A stretch of 64,000 bases of DNA from Agrostemma githago (lineage: Eukaryota; Streptophyta; Magnoliopsida; Caryophyllales; Caryophyllaceae): assembly GCA_958450325.1 (NCBI GenBank), contig OY288257.1, forward strand, positions 30,770,771-30,834,770, read 5' to 3'. Each line of letters begins with the position of its first letter. Within the stretch, counting starts at the first letter, position 1. The notes beneath the pieces were generated by a model, which made no database searches, had not been told where the DNA came from, and saw nothing but the letters and a program-made list of their open reading frames with translations. Shown here one piece after another: positions 37,638 to 48,315 of this stretch. The translations under genes and the position numbers were made by a program.

Positions 37638-38305
37638 GACTGTGGCTTGGACAAGGCGAAAGTCAGAGTAGCTACCAAGCCCGTTAAGACCTGGTAGACT
37701 TCCGGTCGGGTCGTTTATAGTCCAGTAGACTCGCGTGAAAAGGCTCGCCAGCCATAAGATAGAAATCATACCTGTGCCAGACACATGTCCTGGGGCGTGC
37801 TTGTATGTGGAGAATGCCGCCTCGGGCGTTCTGCTGGGGAAATATGTGAGCTTGTACGAGCTTGCTTTCGAAGCCTTGAACCGTACTTGAGCTGAAAAAT
37901 GCTCCGTGGGGAGTGAAGGTTGCTTCTTTCGGGGAGTTGGTGTACCCGTATGCCGACACATCATATCTTGGATGTAGCATACTGGGAAAAAGCTAACTCC
38001 GTTGGGGAATTTTGGATAGTTCCGCGGGGACTTGCCTCTGAAGTCTGGAGTGTACCTATATGCTGACACATAACAACTTGCATGTAACATGTAGGTAAAA
38101 TATTGACTCTCGCCGGGGAGAAAAAAGATTGAAAATTTTGGAAAGACAAAAATTTTGACGCAAAGAAATTTTTAGAAAAACTTAGGAAAGCTCGGGACAG
38201 CTTGATTCCTATTCTGGGTTTAAGTTTGGAATCAGGCCTGCGCGCGCATGGGGCCCAGCTGGATGAGGAGGCAGTAGCAGTTAGGTTTCAGTTAGGCTTC
38301 TCCAT

Positions 38306-38313
38306 TATAAATA
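38306..38313 (+). promoter_or_regulatory. TATA box of the antisense PMD gene
   Basis: TATAAATA on the plus strand about 105 bp upstream of the PMD start codon, followed by a CT-rich, likely transcribed leader. It lies inside the retrotransposon body and faces away from the gag-pol direction. Confidence 0.6.
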
Positions 38314-38411
38314 TAGGAGATTCTTGCTTCAGTTTCTGCATCACAACTCAAATTCTCCTTCTCCTTTCTCAAAATCTTGTAGACTTTTAAGAAAGCTAAA
38401 AAATTCCTATT

Positions 38412-40254
38412 ATGGGCATCGATCACTTGACTGCCATGCTTCTCGCCTGGTCCCAATACTTTCGGGACGAGGAGAAGGTTAGGCTAACTCAAATGGGGAT
38501 AGTCAATCTGTTCCCCTTCCAACGTCTAATAGTGGATTCGCACTTTCTGGATGCCTGTCTGTCGTTTTGGGACACCACCCATCACGTGTTTGCATTCCCG
38601 AGGGGCGAGATGTGCCCCTTGCCCGAGGAGATCGCGGCCATAGGCGGTTGGGGCCTTGCTATTCAGCCCGCCATTCCCCCGTTCTACCCGGATCCGAGGA
38701 GGCGTTTGAGGGAGTTCTTGGGTTTGTCTCATGCTGAGGCAAACCGAATGGTGCAGGGAGATAACGTCTCCCTATTTGATTTGGCCGACAAGTTCATGAA
38801 CCCACGGGACGTGAGGGCCACCCCTGCTCATAGGCGTAGGGCATTCGCTTTCTGCATGCTACACTGCTATGTCTTCGAGGGGCTGATGGAGCTTGACACA
38901 TGCAGGGGTCAAATCAGGCTAATCGGAGTGGTTGACCAGATGGAGACTGGTCATAGCCCTGCCTGGCTAGCCACTGGGGAGATCATTACGGGTCTGGACG
39001 CTCGACGGCTTGACCCAACTCGACCGCTGACGGGGAGTACCCGTATTCTTCAAGTATGTACCTCGATTTTTTTTTTCTTGTATCGCGTTTCATGCGAATT
39101 TTCTGATCTTCGTAAGTCACTCGATCGAGTGGACCTGTCACTCGATCGAGTGACACTTATGTCGTGCTACTGCCTGTTTTTTACAGGCTTACTCGATCGA
39201 GTCAGATGTTGCACTCGATCGAGTGGCACTCGATCCCGGCTACTGCTTGTTTTTGACAAGCTTACTCGGTCGAGTCAGATTTTGTACTCGATCGAGTGGG
39301 CTGTAGCGAGTTGCTCCGTTGCTTATGAAGTTTGTATATGCCTTTCAGATATGGTTGTCGGAACGACTGTCAATCATAGAGACTCCTCCGAGCATTTCCA
39401 GTTATCGGAGTAGTCAGATCAGCTCTAGGAGGCGGAAGATAAGCTCGAGTCACCAGATAAACCGAGCTTACTGGGATGAAGAACTGGCATTCCACGGGGG
39501 TCCTTTGATCAGGTGGACCGTTGCTTGGTGGTTTCTTTCGAAGCTAACTGGATTGGCCAAGAGGGACCAAGCCCGATATCTGACGATCTTGTCCCTAGAC
39601 TGGACGGTTCATATTTACCCGGACCGCCTCCTAAGGCAGTTCGGTTCATCTCAGCGCATCCCTGAGAAGGAAGCCATTATTAGCGTCCCGCTCCAATTGA
39701 CGGACGCTATGTGCGACACTTGGTTGCAACGATGGTTCACTCGTCCCACATGGACGATACCTAGCCCTTGCCAATCCGCTTGGGTATCACGGGCTTACCA
39801 GAAGTGGACTTCTGAAGAGTCCGAGGAGGCTCGCAAGGCCTTAAAAGTTGACGAGGCCATCGAATTGGTGCAGCGCGAGTCGGCGAAGGATAACAGAGAG
39901 CTCTTCGCCGGGGAAGACACTCCTGGAGCTAAAGTCCGGGAAGAATCGGGTCATAAGTCACATACTAAGACTCGATCTAAAGAAGTCGGTTCTAGCAGTA
40001 CTCGGGGGCAGACCGACTTGGAACGACGACTTGGGCCGAGGTTGGCGGCCCGGGACCGACTTGGTCCGCGTGACCGGCTCCCTGAGCCGGTCAGGGCCCG
40101 ACTTGGGCCCATCGAGGTGATGGAGGATTCGGGCTCACACAATCGAGCCCGAGCTAGAGAAGTTCCCGTAGTGATTAGGGAGCGTTCTCCTCCGCGTCAT
40201 CGCCAGTGGACGACTAAGGATGCTAAGGACAAGGGGAAGGGCAAGATGCCCTAA
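38412..40254 (+). CDS. Antisense plant mobile domain (PMD) protein of the Tat element, two exons
   Basis: Exon 1 (38412-39053) and exon 2 (39349-40254) join in frame across a GT-AG intron of 295 bp to give about 515 aa. Exon 1 has the PMD hallmarks: MGIDHLTAMLLAW, FLDACLSFWDTTHHVF, EEIAAIGGW and LREFLGLSHAEANRM; exon 2 starts IWLSERL and continues with GLAKRDQARYLTILSLDWTV. The C-terminal 120 residues are Arg/Glu-rich and probably disordered. PMD proteins are known as extra, often antisense, ORFs of Tat elements and as host proteins MAIN and MAIL1, which affect transposon silencing. The gene has its own TATA box (38306) and an AATAAA-like signal near 40388-40393. The intron holds six palindromes of the LTR type. 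No stop interrupts it, so it looks functional. Confidence 0.8.
39119..39297. repeat. ACTCGATCGAGT palindrome cluster inside the PMD intron
   Basis: Palindromes or one-base variants at 39119-39130, 39140-39151, 39191-39202, 39213-39224, 39264-39275 and 39286-39297. The phrase GCTACTGCC(T)GTTTTT between them also separates the palindromes at 36050-36180 in the LTR, so the intron carries a related repeat unit. Confidence 0.8.
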
Positions 40255-40652
40255 TTGCCGAGTCCTTAGATTTATTATTATTTAAGTATTATTATTATTT
40301 TTATTGTGTGCCCTTTTTTTTGTATATATTTTTTTTGAATTCCTGCACTTTCTAATTTCCGAGTTCATCGGGATATATTTTTTTGTGAATTAATAAAAGA
40401 AGTTTATTATTAAACCGCTCCTGTCTTTTCTTGATTGCATTGGTTGTGCCCTTTTGAGGGGTTGCCTACGTATCCGCGATTAGCAGAATCAAACCAAACG
40501 TAGTTCAGGCATAGGAAATTTGCAATCTCGAATTACACCAAGACTATTGGTTCAAGATGTTTATGACAGTAGAATAAGTAATTCTAGCTCATTGACTTGC
40601 TTTTTGTAAAAAATGATTTTGATAAAATTTGCTAATGACATTGAGAAATGGG
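40255..40652. other. Spacer between the ends of the PMD gene and gag-pol
   Basis: The two genes converge here. AATTAATAAAAG near 40388 could serve as the PMD polyadenylation signal. Nothing else is seen. Confidence 0.5.
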
Positions 40653-43600
40653 CTAAGGGTAGTAACGCTTCAGCTGGTCCAGGTTGGTTGGGTTGACAAA
40701 CTCGTTCCCGTCCACGTCCGTTAGCATCACTGCTCCCCCCGATAGGATCTTCTTCACCAGATATGGCCCAGCCCAATTGGGTTTGAATTTTCCCCTTGGG
40801 TCAACCGGTAGTAGAGCCCGAATAGACTTAAGGACTAGATCGCCCTCCCTGATGTGCCTAGGCCTTACCCTCTTGTTGAAGGCCCGTTGGATCCTCTTCT
40901 GGTAGATTTGGATATTATTGAGGGCACGAGACCGTCGTTCGTCTAGTAAAACCAACGAGTCATATCGTGCTCGAACCCAGTCAGCTTCGGGTACTTGACT
41001 TTCTAGCAGGATTCTGAGGGACGGTACCTCCAGCTCGACTGGTTGGACTGCCTCCATCCCGTAGGTTAAGTAATATGGTGTTGCCCCGGTTGCGGTGCGA
41101 ATTGACGTTCGATATCCCCATAGGGCAAAAGGTATTTTGTCGGGCCAGTCCCGGTAATTGTCAACCATCTTTTTGAGTATGGTGACAATTGTTTTATTAG
41201 CCGCCTCTACTGCTCCATTTGTTTGGGGACGGTAAGGCGAGGAAGTATGCCTTTGGATTTTATATTTGGTCAGTAGAGCCGCAGTCTCGGCTTGAAAATG
41301 AATCCCGTGATCACTGATAAATTCAGCGGGAATCCCATATCGACATATTATCTTGTTTTGAATAAACTTGGCGACATGCTTGGCAGTGAGAATGCGATAT
41401 GATTCAGCTTCGACCCATTTGGTGAAGTAGTCGATAGCTACCAAAATGAAGCAATGCCCACCGGTACCCGAGGGATTTATTTTCCCGATTATGTCGATAC
41501 CCCACGTCGAGAACGGCCAGGGTGACGTCATGGTATAGAGTAGTGATGACGGCATATGTTGTACATTGCCAAAGATTTGACAGTTATGACAATGTTTGAC
41601 ATACGACCGGCAATCGGCCTCCATGGTATTCCAGTAATAACCTAGCCTCATGATTTTCCGGACCAGCATGTGGGCATTCATATGTGGGCCGTTCTCACCA
41701 TCATGTATTTCGGCCATAACCTTTTCAGCCTTATACTTGTCAACACAAAGGAGAAGAGCCCCCTGTGCCGTCTTTTTATACAGTTGACCATCGTCGGTGC
41801 GGATGAACTGGGTGGCTAGCCTCCGTAAGGCTTTCTTGGCTCGACCTTCCGTCCCGGGAGGATATTCTCCGTTCGTTAGGTATGTTAACACGGCTTGGTA
41901 CCATGGTTCGGAATCAGTTATTTCGATGTCTTCAATATCGCAAATGTATGCCGGCTCAGGCCGTCTTTCGACGCAAATTGGCATACTGGTCACATGGTCG
42001 GGAATATTCAGTAAAGATGCCAATTTTGAGAGTGCATCTGCGAACTGATTTTCTTCCCGGGGCAGATATATGTATTCTACCTTTTGGAATTGTTTCTCGA
42101 GATCCCGTACTCGTGCCTGGTAGGCCACGAGATTAGCATTTCGAGTCTTCCATTTTTGGAGTGCTTGGTTTATGACCAAGGATGAATCACCATGTACCCG
42201 GAGATTTGTAATCCCCAGATTGGCGGCGGCTTGTAGCCCGTAAATGCATGCTTCGTACTCTGTTGCATTATTAGTAACATCAAAGTCCAGTTTGATGGAG
42301 ACGGGAGTATGTTCCCCTTTTGGTGAAATTAGAAGGATCCCGACTCCGAACCCTCGAAAATTAGATGCACCGTCGAAGTATAAATCCCAAGTTTCAGTAT
42401 CAGTATGGAAAATATTTTCGTCTGGGAAGGACCAAGTGTCGGTGTGTCCTTCTTCGGTTATCGGGCTATCGGCGAGAAATTCAGCTACTACTCGACCTTT
42501 AATAGCCTTTAACGGTACAAACTTTAAGTCGAACTCTGCCAACATTAGAGTCCATCTAGAGATTCGGCCGTTGAGAACGGGCTTTTCGAAGATGTATTTG
42601 ATCGGGTCCATCTTGGATAGCACATGGACCTCGTAACTGAGCATATAATGTCGGAGTTTCTTGGTGGCCCAGACTAGAGCCAAACACGTCTTTTCGAGCA
42701 TGGTATATTTGCACTCATACTCTAAAAACTTTTTGCTGATGTAGTAAATGGCTCTTTCTTCGGAGTCAACTGTCTGAGCCAGCATAGCCCCCATGGCTGT
42801 CTCGGTCGTCGTTAGGTATAACGACAGAGGCAAACCGGGTTGAGGTGGCATTAAGACTGGCGGTGCAGACAGAATTTCCTTGATCTTGTCGAAAGCGGTT
42901 TGGCACTTGTCATCCCATAGTACCCGTTCTCCCACTTTCAGTTTTTTGAAAATTGGTTCACACACCATGGTTAATTTGGAAATGAACCGACTGATGTACT
43001 GGACTTTCCCGAGGAATCCCCTTATTTCTTTTTCGGTTTTAGGAGGTTGCATCTCGGTAATGGCTTTGATTTTAGCTGGATCGACTTCGATACCTCGTTG
43101 GCTAACGATATGACCCAGTAATTTGCCTGATGTTACCCCGAAACTGCACTTTTGAGGGTTTAACCTCATGTTGTATCTGCGCAATCGGGTGAAGAATTTT
43201 CTTAGGGCGGTGATGTGACCGTCCCGTTCTTTGGATTTGACGATCATGTCGTCTACGTAAACTTCTACCTCTTTATGCATCATGTCGTGTAGTAAAGTGG
43301 TAGCAGTTCTTTGATATGTGGCCCCGGCATTAATGAGACCGAAAGGCATAACGGTATAGCAGTAAGTACCCCAAGGTGTGGTGAAGGTAGTCTTACTCAT
43401 GTCTTCTTCCGCCATCTTGATTTGATTATACCCGGCATACCCGTCCATGAATGATAGAAGGGCATGATCGGCCGTGTTATCCACCAGTATGTCGATGTGT
43501 GGTAACGGAAAATCATCTTTCGGACTCGCCTTGTTAAGATCCCGAAAATCTACACATACCCGCACCTTACCGTCCTTTTTAGGAACCGGCACGATGTTTG

Positions 43601-46600
43601 CCACCCAGTCCGGATACTCGGACACTTGTATGAAGCCGACTTTGAATTGTTTGTCGACTTCTTCTTTTACCTTGAGAGACCATTCGGGCCTCATCCGACG
43701 AAGCTTTTGTTTGACCGGTTTGCACCCGTCTTTGATTGGTATGTGGTGCTCGGCTATTTCCCGGTCTATCCCCGGCATGTCCTTGTAGGACCACGCGAAG
43801 ACATCTTTAAATTCTTGGAGGAGGTTTACGAACTGTTGTTTCTCCTCGGGATTTAAGGATAACCCTATCTTAAGTGTCTGAGGCTCTAAGGTTGTTCCCA
43901 TATTTATGGACTCGGTTTCTTCGATTACCGGGTTCCGGGACTCCCTTTGCTCTAGTTGCTCGATCAAATGCGGAGGTAAGGGCACCTGTTCGTCTGATTT
44001 CTCAATGTCATAGCATAAAACATTTTTAAAAGCAGAATTTGAAAGAGACAAGTCGTAAGCAGAACGGTTGTTATTATTGATTGAAAATTTGGAGAACAGC
44101 TCAAAGAGAGCAGCCATCTGATCATTGGTCAGTGGCGGGATAGGTAGGGCACTCGGGACAGACCCCGAAGTGCCAGCAGCAGGAATAATAAATGGGAGGG
44201 GGGTTACAGGAGTGACTCTAGCACCGACTTCCCTAGACTCGACCTCAGACTCTGACTCAGACTCCGACTCAGACTCAGACTCAGACTCAGACTCAGGCAT
44301 GTCTCCCTCTCCGGTGACCAGCTTGTAGATCCTTCCCTGACTGTCAGTCCACTTGACAGTCTTCCTCCAGGCTCTGTTACCCGTCTCGGAACCAACATCC
44401 GAGATCAGCTTGGTCGGGTCAAACCTGTTGCTGCGGAGAATCAGGTTGACCAGGTCTTCCTTTGGAATTGGGGCTATGGTGTCTTCCCCAAATAGTAGCC
44501 CTAGAGCGGGCTCAGCATCTTCAGCTCCGTTGGATTGGATGAGGGCGAACACATCATCCGGAATGTAGTTGCAATCCCGGGCCATGAGGGTCCCGAGCTG
44601 CATAGCATTGGGTTGGTATAGACCAACCTGAACAGCCCCAAACACCGGTGTGACGAAGTAGTCAGCCAACCGTGGGCTATAAGGGCTCAAGTAGATACCC
44701 TTAAGGATGTTGCAGGCCTTTTCGATCCCTGCTCGGACAACATTGTCGGGGGTGATGTCATAACCGAGACCAAAGTGAGATTCTTCGTCTTTGAGAACCT
44801 CGATGATCTTCCCAGCTGGAAGATCGGGTCGAGAGGTAGCCCCCGGAAAGTACCCTAGGTTTTGGAGCATCATGTCGATACTCGTAGTGAAATAAGGCCT
44901 AAAGAGGTACTCTTCCTCGATCATCCCCACAAAATCGAACCCCCAGAGGTCCGTGCGCTCCGTGGCGTTACAGCTAGCCACAGTCATTGGTGTTGCCTCT
45001 AAAGTGATGACATCGTTAAGCAGAGGCATCTTAATCTTTCGGTGGAGGGTGGAGGATACCGCCTTGACCGCGTGGATCCAAGGCCTACCTAGGAGCAAGT
45101 TGAAGGATGAGGTGACATCAATCACCTGAAACTCGAGCTCCTTCTCTATCGGGCCAGTGATGATGGTCAGTTTCACGGCCCCAGCTACCGACTTCGGGCT
45201 CCCATCGAAGGCTTGGATGGTCTGAGCAGTCGGAACATAGTCAGCCTCGGTAATGTCGAGGGCTTTTGCGGTCCTTAGAGGAAGGACGTTCACAGCAGAC
45301 CCGTCATCAACTAGGGTCATGGGAAGGTATTTTCCTCGGCAGACCACCGTGATGTATAGGGCCAGGTTATGGGTGGCCCCGAATGGTGGTAGGTCGGCCT
45401 CGGAGAAAGTGATTACCGGTCCTTCTTCCTTAGCTTTGCCCTTCAGGTGGGGCAAAATCGTGGCTACCATCTCAGCGGGGGTAGCCAGAGAGTCAACCTT
45501 GATTTGATCGAGAGCCTTTGTAAGTGCTTCCCGATGTTCTTGAGAACTAACCAGAAGTTGCCATATAGTGAGGTCAACTCGGGTTTTCTTCAACTGTTTC
45601 ACAAGAGCCGTTTCAGCAGTTGGCTCTTCAGAGGCGACTTCCGTAATGACGGTTGTCGGGATAGGGGTGTCCCTAGAGCTAGTGGCTTGAAAGGGACGGC
45701 CAAGGTGGTTACTGGTTAAGACTCGAGATTTAGTCTTTCGAATCTCCTCGGCGGTAATGGGAATAGCTTCCCCTTTGGCGAGGTAGACGTCTTCCTCGTC
45801 GTCGAACCAGATCCCGTTCACTTGCGGGATAAATGGGGAGATAAGGTGGGAGCAATCAATCACCTCCCCGGTAAAGATGGCGTGGGAGCTGAAAGGATTC
45901 TCCTTGTTACTGGGCTTATCTCCGGGCAGCGGGATTTTACCGCTTTCGATCAGGTCTTGAATCAAGTGCTTCAGCTTCCAGCACTTCTCGGTGTCATGCC
46001 CATTGCCTCGGTGGTATTGACAATAGGCTTGAGCATTGTAGTTCTTGGAGCGTCGCTCAACCGGAACTTCGGGAGTTGGGCCTATCGGTTGGATTAGGCC
46101 TTTTGAGGACAGCCTTTGTAAGGCATATGTATAGGTCGTACCTATATCAGTGAAAACCCGAGGTGGGGTGTTTCTCTTGGACGGGGCATCTAGTAGATTA
46201 ACCGCATCGAAAATACTGCGGGTTGCAGCTTGAGGCTTGGTTGTGGAGGAAGAAGCCCCTTGGTAACCCTTAGCAGCGGCCTTGGTGAGGCCTTCCAGTC
46301 TCAAGTCATCTTCGATCCTCATACCCATTTCAGTGAGGGTGGTGAAGTTGGGTATGACAGCATATCGGAGGTGAACCCGGTAGGATGGGAGGAGGTTCTT
46401 AACAAAGGCCTCCACTAAAGTCTTTTCACTGAGCTTATCGACCAGTTTCACGCTCTCGGCCCTCCATCGTTGAAGGTATTTGGTAAAACCTTCTTTCGGC
46501 TCTTGGGCCATAACCTCCAGAGATCTCATTGTGGTTTGGATCTCGGTGTTGTCAGCGTAGTTCCGAGCGAACTCGGTGGCCACATCATCCCATGTAGGGT

Positions 46601-47066
46601 ATTTCTTCGGGTCTAGCCTGTAGTACCAGGCCCGAGGGTGCTTTTCAAGAGACGCAGCAAAGAGGTTCTTGAACATGGTGGAGTCCACCCCTTTGATGGC
46701 CATGAACTCCTTGAAGGCCCGTACATGTAGTAACGGGTCTTCAGTCCCTTCGAACATAGGCAAACCGGTGAGGTTCAGGTTTGCAGGCAGCCTGTCACTT
46801 AGCGGGTTATACTCCCGACTGTTTTCCCGGTGAATGTTGTTATTCCCAGTTAAATGAACTTGTTCTTCTAGTCGGCGAACCGAGCTAACCAGTTCAGCTA
46901 AAGGTCCGGTAGTTCCGGTAGTAGGAGTCCTGTGCTCCACCGAAGCCAATCGAGTGACGATAGCAACTTGCCCAGCCCTCATTTCATTCAGTTGGGCATC
47001 GATGTCGGCCTGCTTCTCGATCATGGAATCAACGGAGGCTTTCAGTTCAGGTAAGGCAGTTTCCAT
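40653..47066 (-). CDS. gag-pol: Tat-lineage gag-pol polyprotein, uninterrupted 2137 codons
   Basis: It encodes the capsid protein and the enzymes for reverse transcription and integration. Approximate order by residue: gag core 95-270; zinc-knuckle-like CQYHRGNGHDTEKC near 350; protease with VDDGSAVNVLP near 585; an acidic linker with a (SE)n run near 925-945; reverse transcriptase about 1100-1290 with YVDD near 1268; a first RNase H-like domain (tether) about 1400-1520; a second RNase H with YFDGASN near 1562 and NNATEYEA; integrase HHCC finger about 1775-1815 and D,D,E core (GIDIIG, ISDHG, VEAANK) about 1850-1960. The start ATG at 47066 follows a leader of 1.25 kb. All catalytic residues that can be checked by eye are present, and gag and pol share one frame with no stop, unlike the neighbour at 1-7777. 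Translation as one polyprotein is likely. Confidence 0.93.
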   Translation of the reverse strand: METALPELKASVDSMIEKQADIDAQLNEMRAGQVAIVTRLASVEHRTPTTGTTGPLAELVSSVRRLEEQVHLTGNNNIHRENSREYNPLSDRLPANLNLTGLPMFEGTEDPLLHVRAFKEFMAIKGVDSTMFKNLFAASLEKHPRAWYYRLDPKKYPTWDDVATEFARNYADNTEIQTTMRSLEVMAQEPKEGFTKYLQRWRAESVKLVDKLSEKTLVEAFVKNLLPSYRVHLRYAVIPNFTTLTEMGMRIEDDLRLEGLTKAAAKGYQGASSSTTKPQAATRSIFDAVNLLDAPSKRNTPPRVFTDIGTTYTYALQRLSSKGLIQPIGPTPEVPVERRSKNYNAQAYCQYHRGNGHDTEKCWKLKHLIQDLIESGKIPLPGDKPSNKENPFSSHAIFTGEVIDCSHLISPFIPQVNGIWFDDEEDVYLAKGEAIPITAEEIRKTKSRVLTSNHLGRPFQATSSRDTPIPTTVITEVASEEPTAETALVKQLKKTRVDLTIWQLLVSSQEHREALTKALDQIKVDSLATPAEMVATILPHLKGKAKEEGPVITFSEADLPPFGATHNLALYITVVCRGKYLPMTLVDDGSAVNVLPLRTAKALDITEADYVPTAQTIQAFDGSPKSVAGAVKLTIITGPIEKELEFQVIDVTSSFNLLLGRPWIHAVKAVSSTLHRKIKMPLLNDVITLEATPMTVASCNATERTDLWGFDFVGMIEEEYLFRPYFTTSIDMMLQNLGYFPGATSRPDLPAGKIIEVLKDEESHFGLGYDITPDNVVRAGIEKACNILKGIYLSPYSPRLADYFVTPVFGAVQVGLYQPNAMQLGTLMARDCNYIPDDVFALIQSNGAEDAEPALGLLFGEDTIAPIPKEDLVNLILRSNRFDPTKLISDVGSETGNRAWRKTVKWTDSQGRIYKLVTGEGDMPESESESESESESESESEVESREVGARVTPVTPLPFIIPAAGTSGSVPSALPIPPLTNDQMAALFELFSKFSINNNNRSAYDLSLSNSAFKNVLCYDIEKSDEQVPLPPHLIEQLEQRESRNPVIEETESINMGTTLEPQTLKIGLSLNPEEKQQFVNLLQEFKDVFAWSYKDMPGIDREIAEHHIPIKDGCKPVKQKLRRMRPEWSLKVKEEVDKQFKVGFIQVSEYPDWVANIVPVPKKDGKVRVCVDFRDLNKASPKDDFPLPHIDILVDNTADHALLSFMDGYAGYNQIKMAEEDMSKTTFTTPWGTYCYTVMPFGLINAGATYQRTATTLLHDMMHKEVEVYVDDMIVKSKERDGHITALRKFFTRLRRYNMRLNPQKCSFGVTSGKLLGHIVSQRGIEVDPAKIKAITEMQPPKTEKEIRGFLGKVQYISRFISKLTMVCEPIFKKLKVGERVLWDDKCQTAFDKIKEILSAPPVLMPPQPGLPLSLYLTTTETAMGAMLAQTVDSEERAIYYISKKFLEYECKYTMLEKTCLALVWATKKLRHYMLSYEVHVLSKMDPIKYIFEKPVLNGRISRWTLMLAEFDLKFVPLKAIKGRVVAEFLADSPITEEGHTDTWSFPDENIFHTDTETWDLYFDGASNFRGFGVGILLISPKGEHTPVSIKLDFDVTNNATEYEACIYGLQAAANLGITNLRVHGDSSLVINQALQKWKTRNANLVAYQARVRDLEKQFQKVEYIYLPREENQFADALSKLASLLNIPDHVTSMPICVERRPEPAYICDIEDIEITDSEPWYQAVLTYLTNGEYPPGTEGRAKKALRRLATQFIRTDDGQLYKKTAQGALLLCVDKYKAEKVMAEIHDGENGPHMNAHMLVRKIMRLGYYWNTMEADCRSYVKHCHNCQIFGNVQHMPSSLLYTMTSPWPFSTWGIDIIGKINPSGTGGHCFILVAIDYFTKWVEAESYRILTAKHVAKFIQNKIICRYGIPAEFISDHGIHFQAETAALLTKYKIQRHTSSPYRPQTNGAVEAANKTIVTILKKMVDNYRDWPDKIPFALWGYRTSIRTATGATPYYLTYGMEAVQPVELEVPSLRILLESQVPEADWVRARYDSLVLLDERRSRALNNIQIYQKRIQRAFNKRVRPRHIREGDLVLKSIRALLPVDPRGKFKPNWAGPYLVKKILSGGAVMLTDVDGNEFVNPTNLDQLKRYYP
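44239..44297 (-). repeat. Hexanucleotide repeat encoding (Ser-Glu)n
   Basis: GACTCA and near-copies (GACTCT, GACTCC) repeat about nine times on the plus strand and encode the SE run in the gag-pol linker. The mix of synonymous codons suggests an older expansion with later changes. Confidence 0.85.
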
Positions 47067-48294
47067 CCTGCGAGTGTGTCTGGTTGATGGTGGCCTGTCT
47101 GTAAGAACACCACGTAATCAGAAACCGAACCCAGTCTTGGAATCAAAGGAAACAGCACATCCCGAGCGACTTAGAAAGAAAGGACTGAGCGGAAAAGACT
47201 CGAGAAAGACATCTAGACGGATGACTCGTGGGTGGTATGACTTCCTTAGGATTTCGGCTTTGTGGGCCTAGTCCCGTTCGAAGGAAGGTCCACGTGAGAT
47301 TGCTCCCCAGACTTTTGACTCGAGTGTATGGACGGACTTTCCTTTGTAGGGGTATGCCCTACGCGGGTTGGTCGTGCCTTGACAGATAAGGCGGACTTGG
47401 GAAAGGGGGAAACTCGTGATATAAGATCGACGGAGTTTCGACGCTATAAACCCTCTACGTACTTATGCAAAGACCCGACACACGGATAGGCGGTAGGTCC
47501 TATAATAAGGAAGGTTTATTTTAGGAAAGTTGAAAGTTGAGGTTTGAATGCAAAATGAACGAATTTCCGAAATTGTTGAAAACCGAAAACGAAATTTCGA
47601 AAACCGAGATTAGAATTTTGAAAAGGAAAATTCCGAAAATCAAGGTGATGGGGGTGGAAATTCGAGAATTAAAACGGACAGCATGCCGACTACAGAAAAG
47701 GATATTTTGAGTCAAATCGTTGATCCTAAATTTCGGCGGCATTCCGAGTTTTGAAAATTGGGTATTTTGAAAAGGTGAGTCCCGAAACGGGCAACATTTC
47801 GGGTTTTTCAAAATGGGCGTTTTAGAATGACGGGTCCCGAAATAGACAGTATTTCGGGGTTTTTTGAAAGGTGGGTATTTTTGGAAAGATGCAAATTTGA
47901 AATGACGGTTTTTTGAAAATTTGACACGGAAACCAAGTAGCACGTAGTCAAACAAGCATTATAACGACGCTTATGTATGCTTTACACTAAGTCTCGGTCG
48001 GTCAAAATAGGGTCTATACCAACAACGATGGCTTTCTCATGTGATGGACGGACTCCCTAAGCCGAGTTGGTCTTAGGACATGCCGCAAAACCGAGACGAG
48101 TTCCACCATCGATGTTTTTAGCGCACCCATGTAGGAATGCACCGCGGTATAGTGGGACGTCGGTCACAAGTAACCGGCCCGGGCAAAAATGGGTTATGCA
48201 TGAATCATTAGACTAACGCGCGCACACTAATCTACGAACGATTTCTCTTCGAGTCTCACCCTAGGAACCCCGATGACATGTGGTACATCAGGTA
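47067..48294 (-). other. 5' leader of the Tat element
   Basis: About 1.23 kb between the primer binding site and gag. The part 47520-47960 is rich in repeated CCGAAAT/TTTCGAAA/TTTGAAAA phrases. A 144-codon open frame across that part has no protein features and is set aside. Confidence 0.7.
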
Positions 48295-48312
48295 TCCCCA
48301 GCGGAGTCGCCA
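48295..48312 (-). other. Primer binding site of the young Tat element
   Basis: TGGCGACTCCGCTGGGGA on the minus strand, three bases from the LTR end. It resembles the Arg-tRNA-type primer site described for Ogre/Tat elements; the exact tRNA was not checked. Confidence 0.75.
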
Positions 48313-48315
48313 AAT

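Noticed and set aside
47521..47955. 144-codon minus-strand ORF in the Tat leader
   Set aside because: Phe/Lys/Asn-rich translation of repeated GAAAT words with no protein features; not comparable with the ORF1 of Ogre elements.
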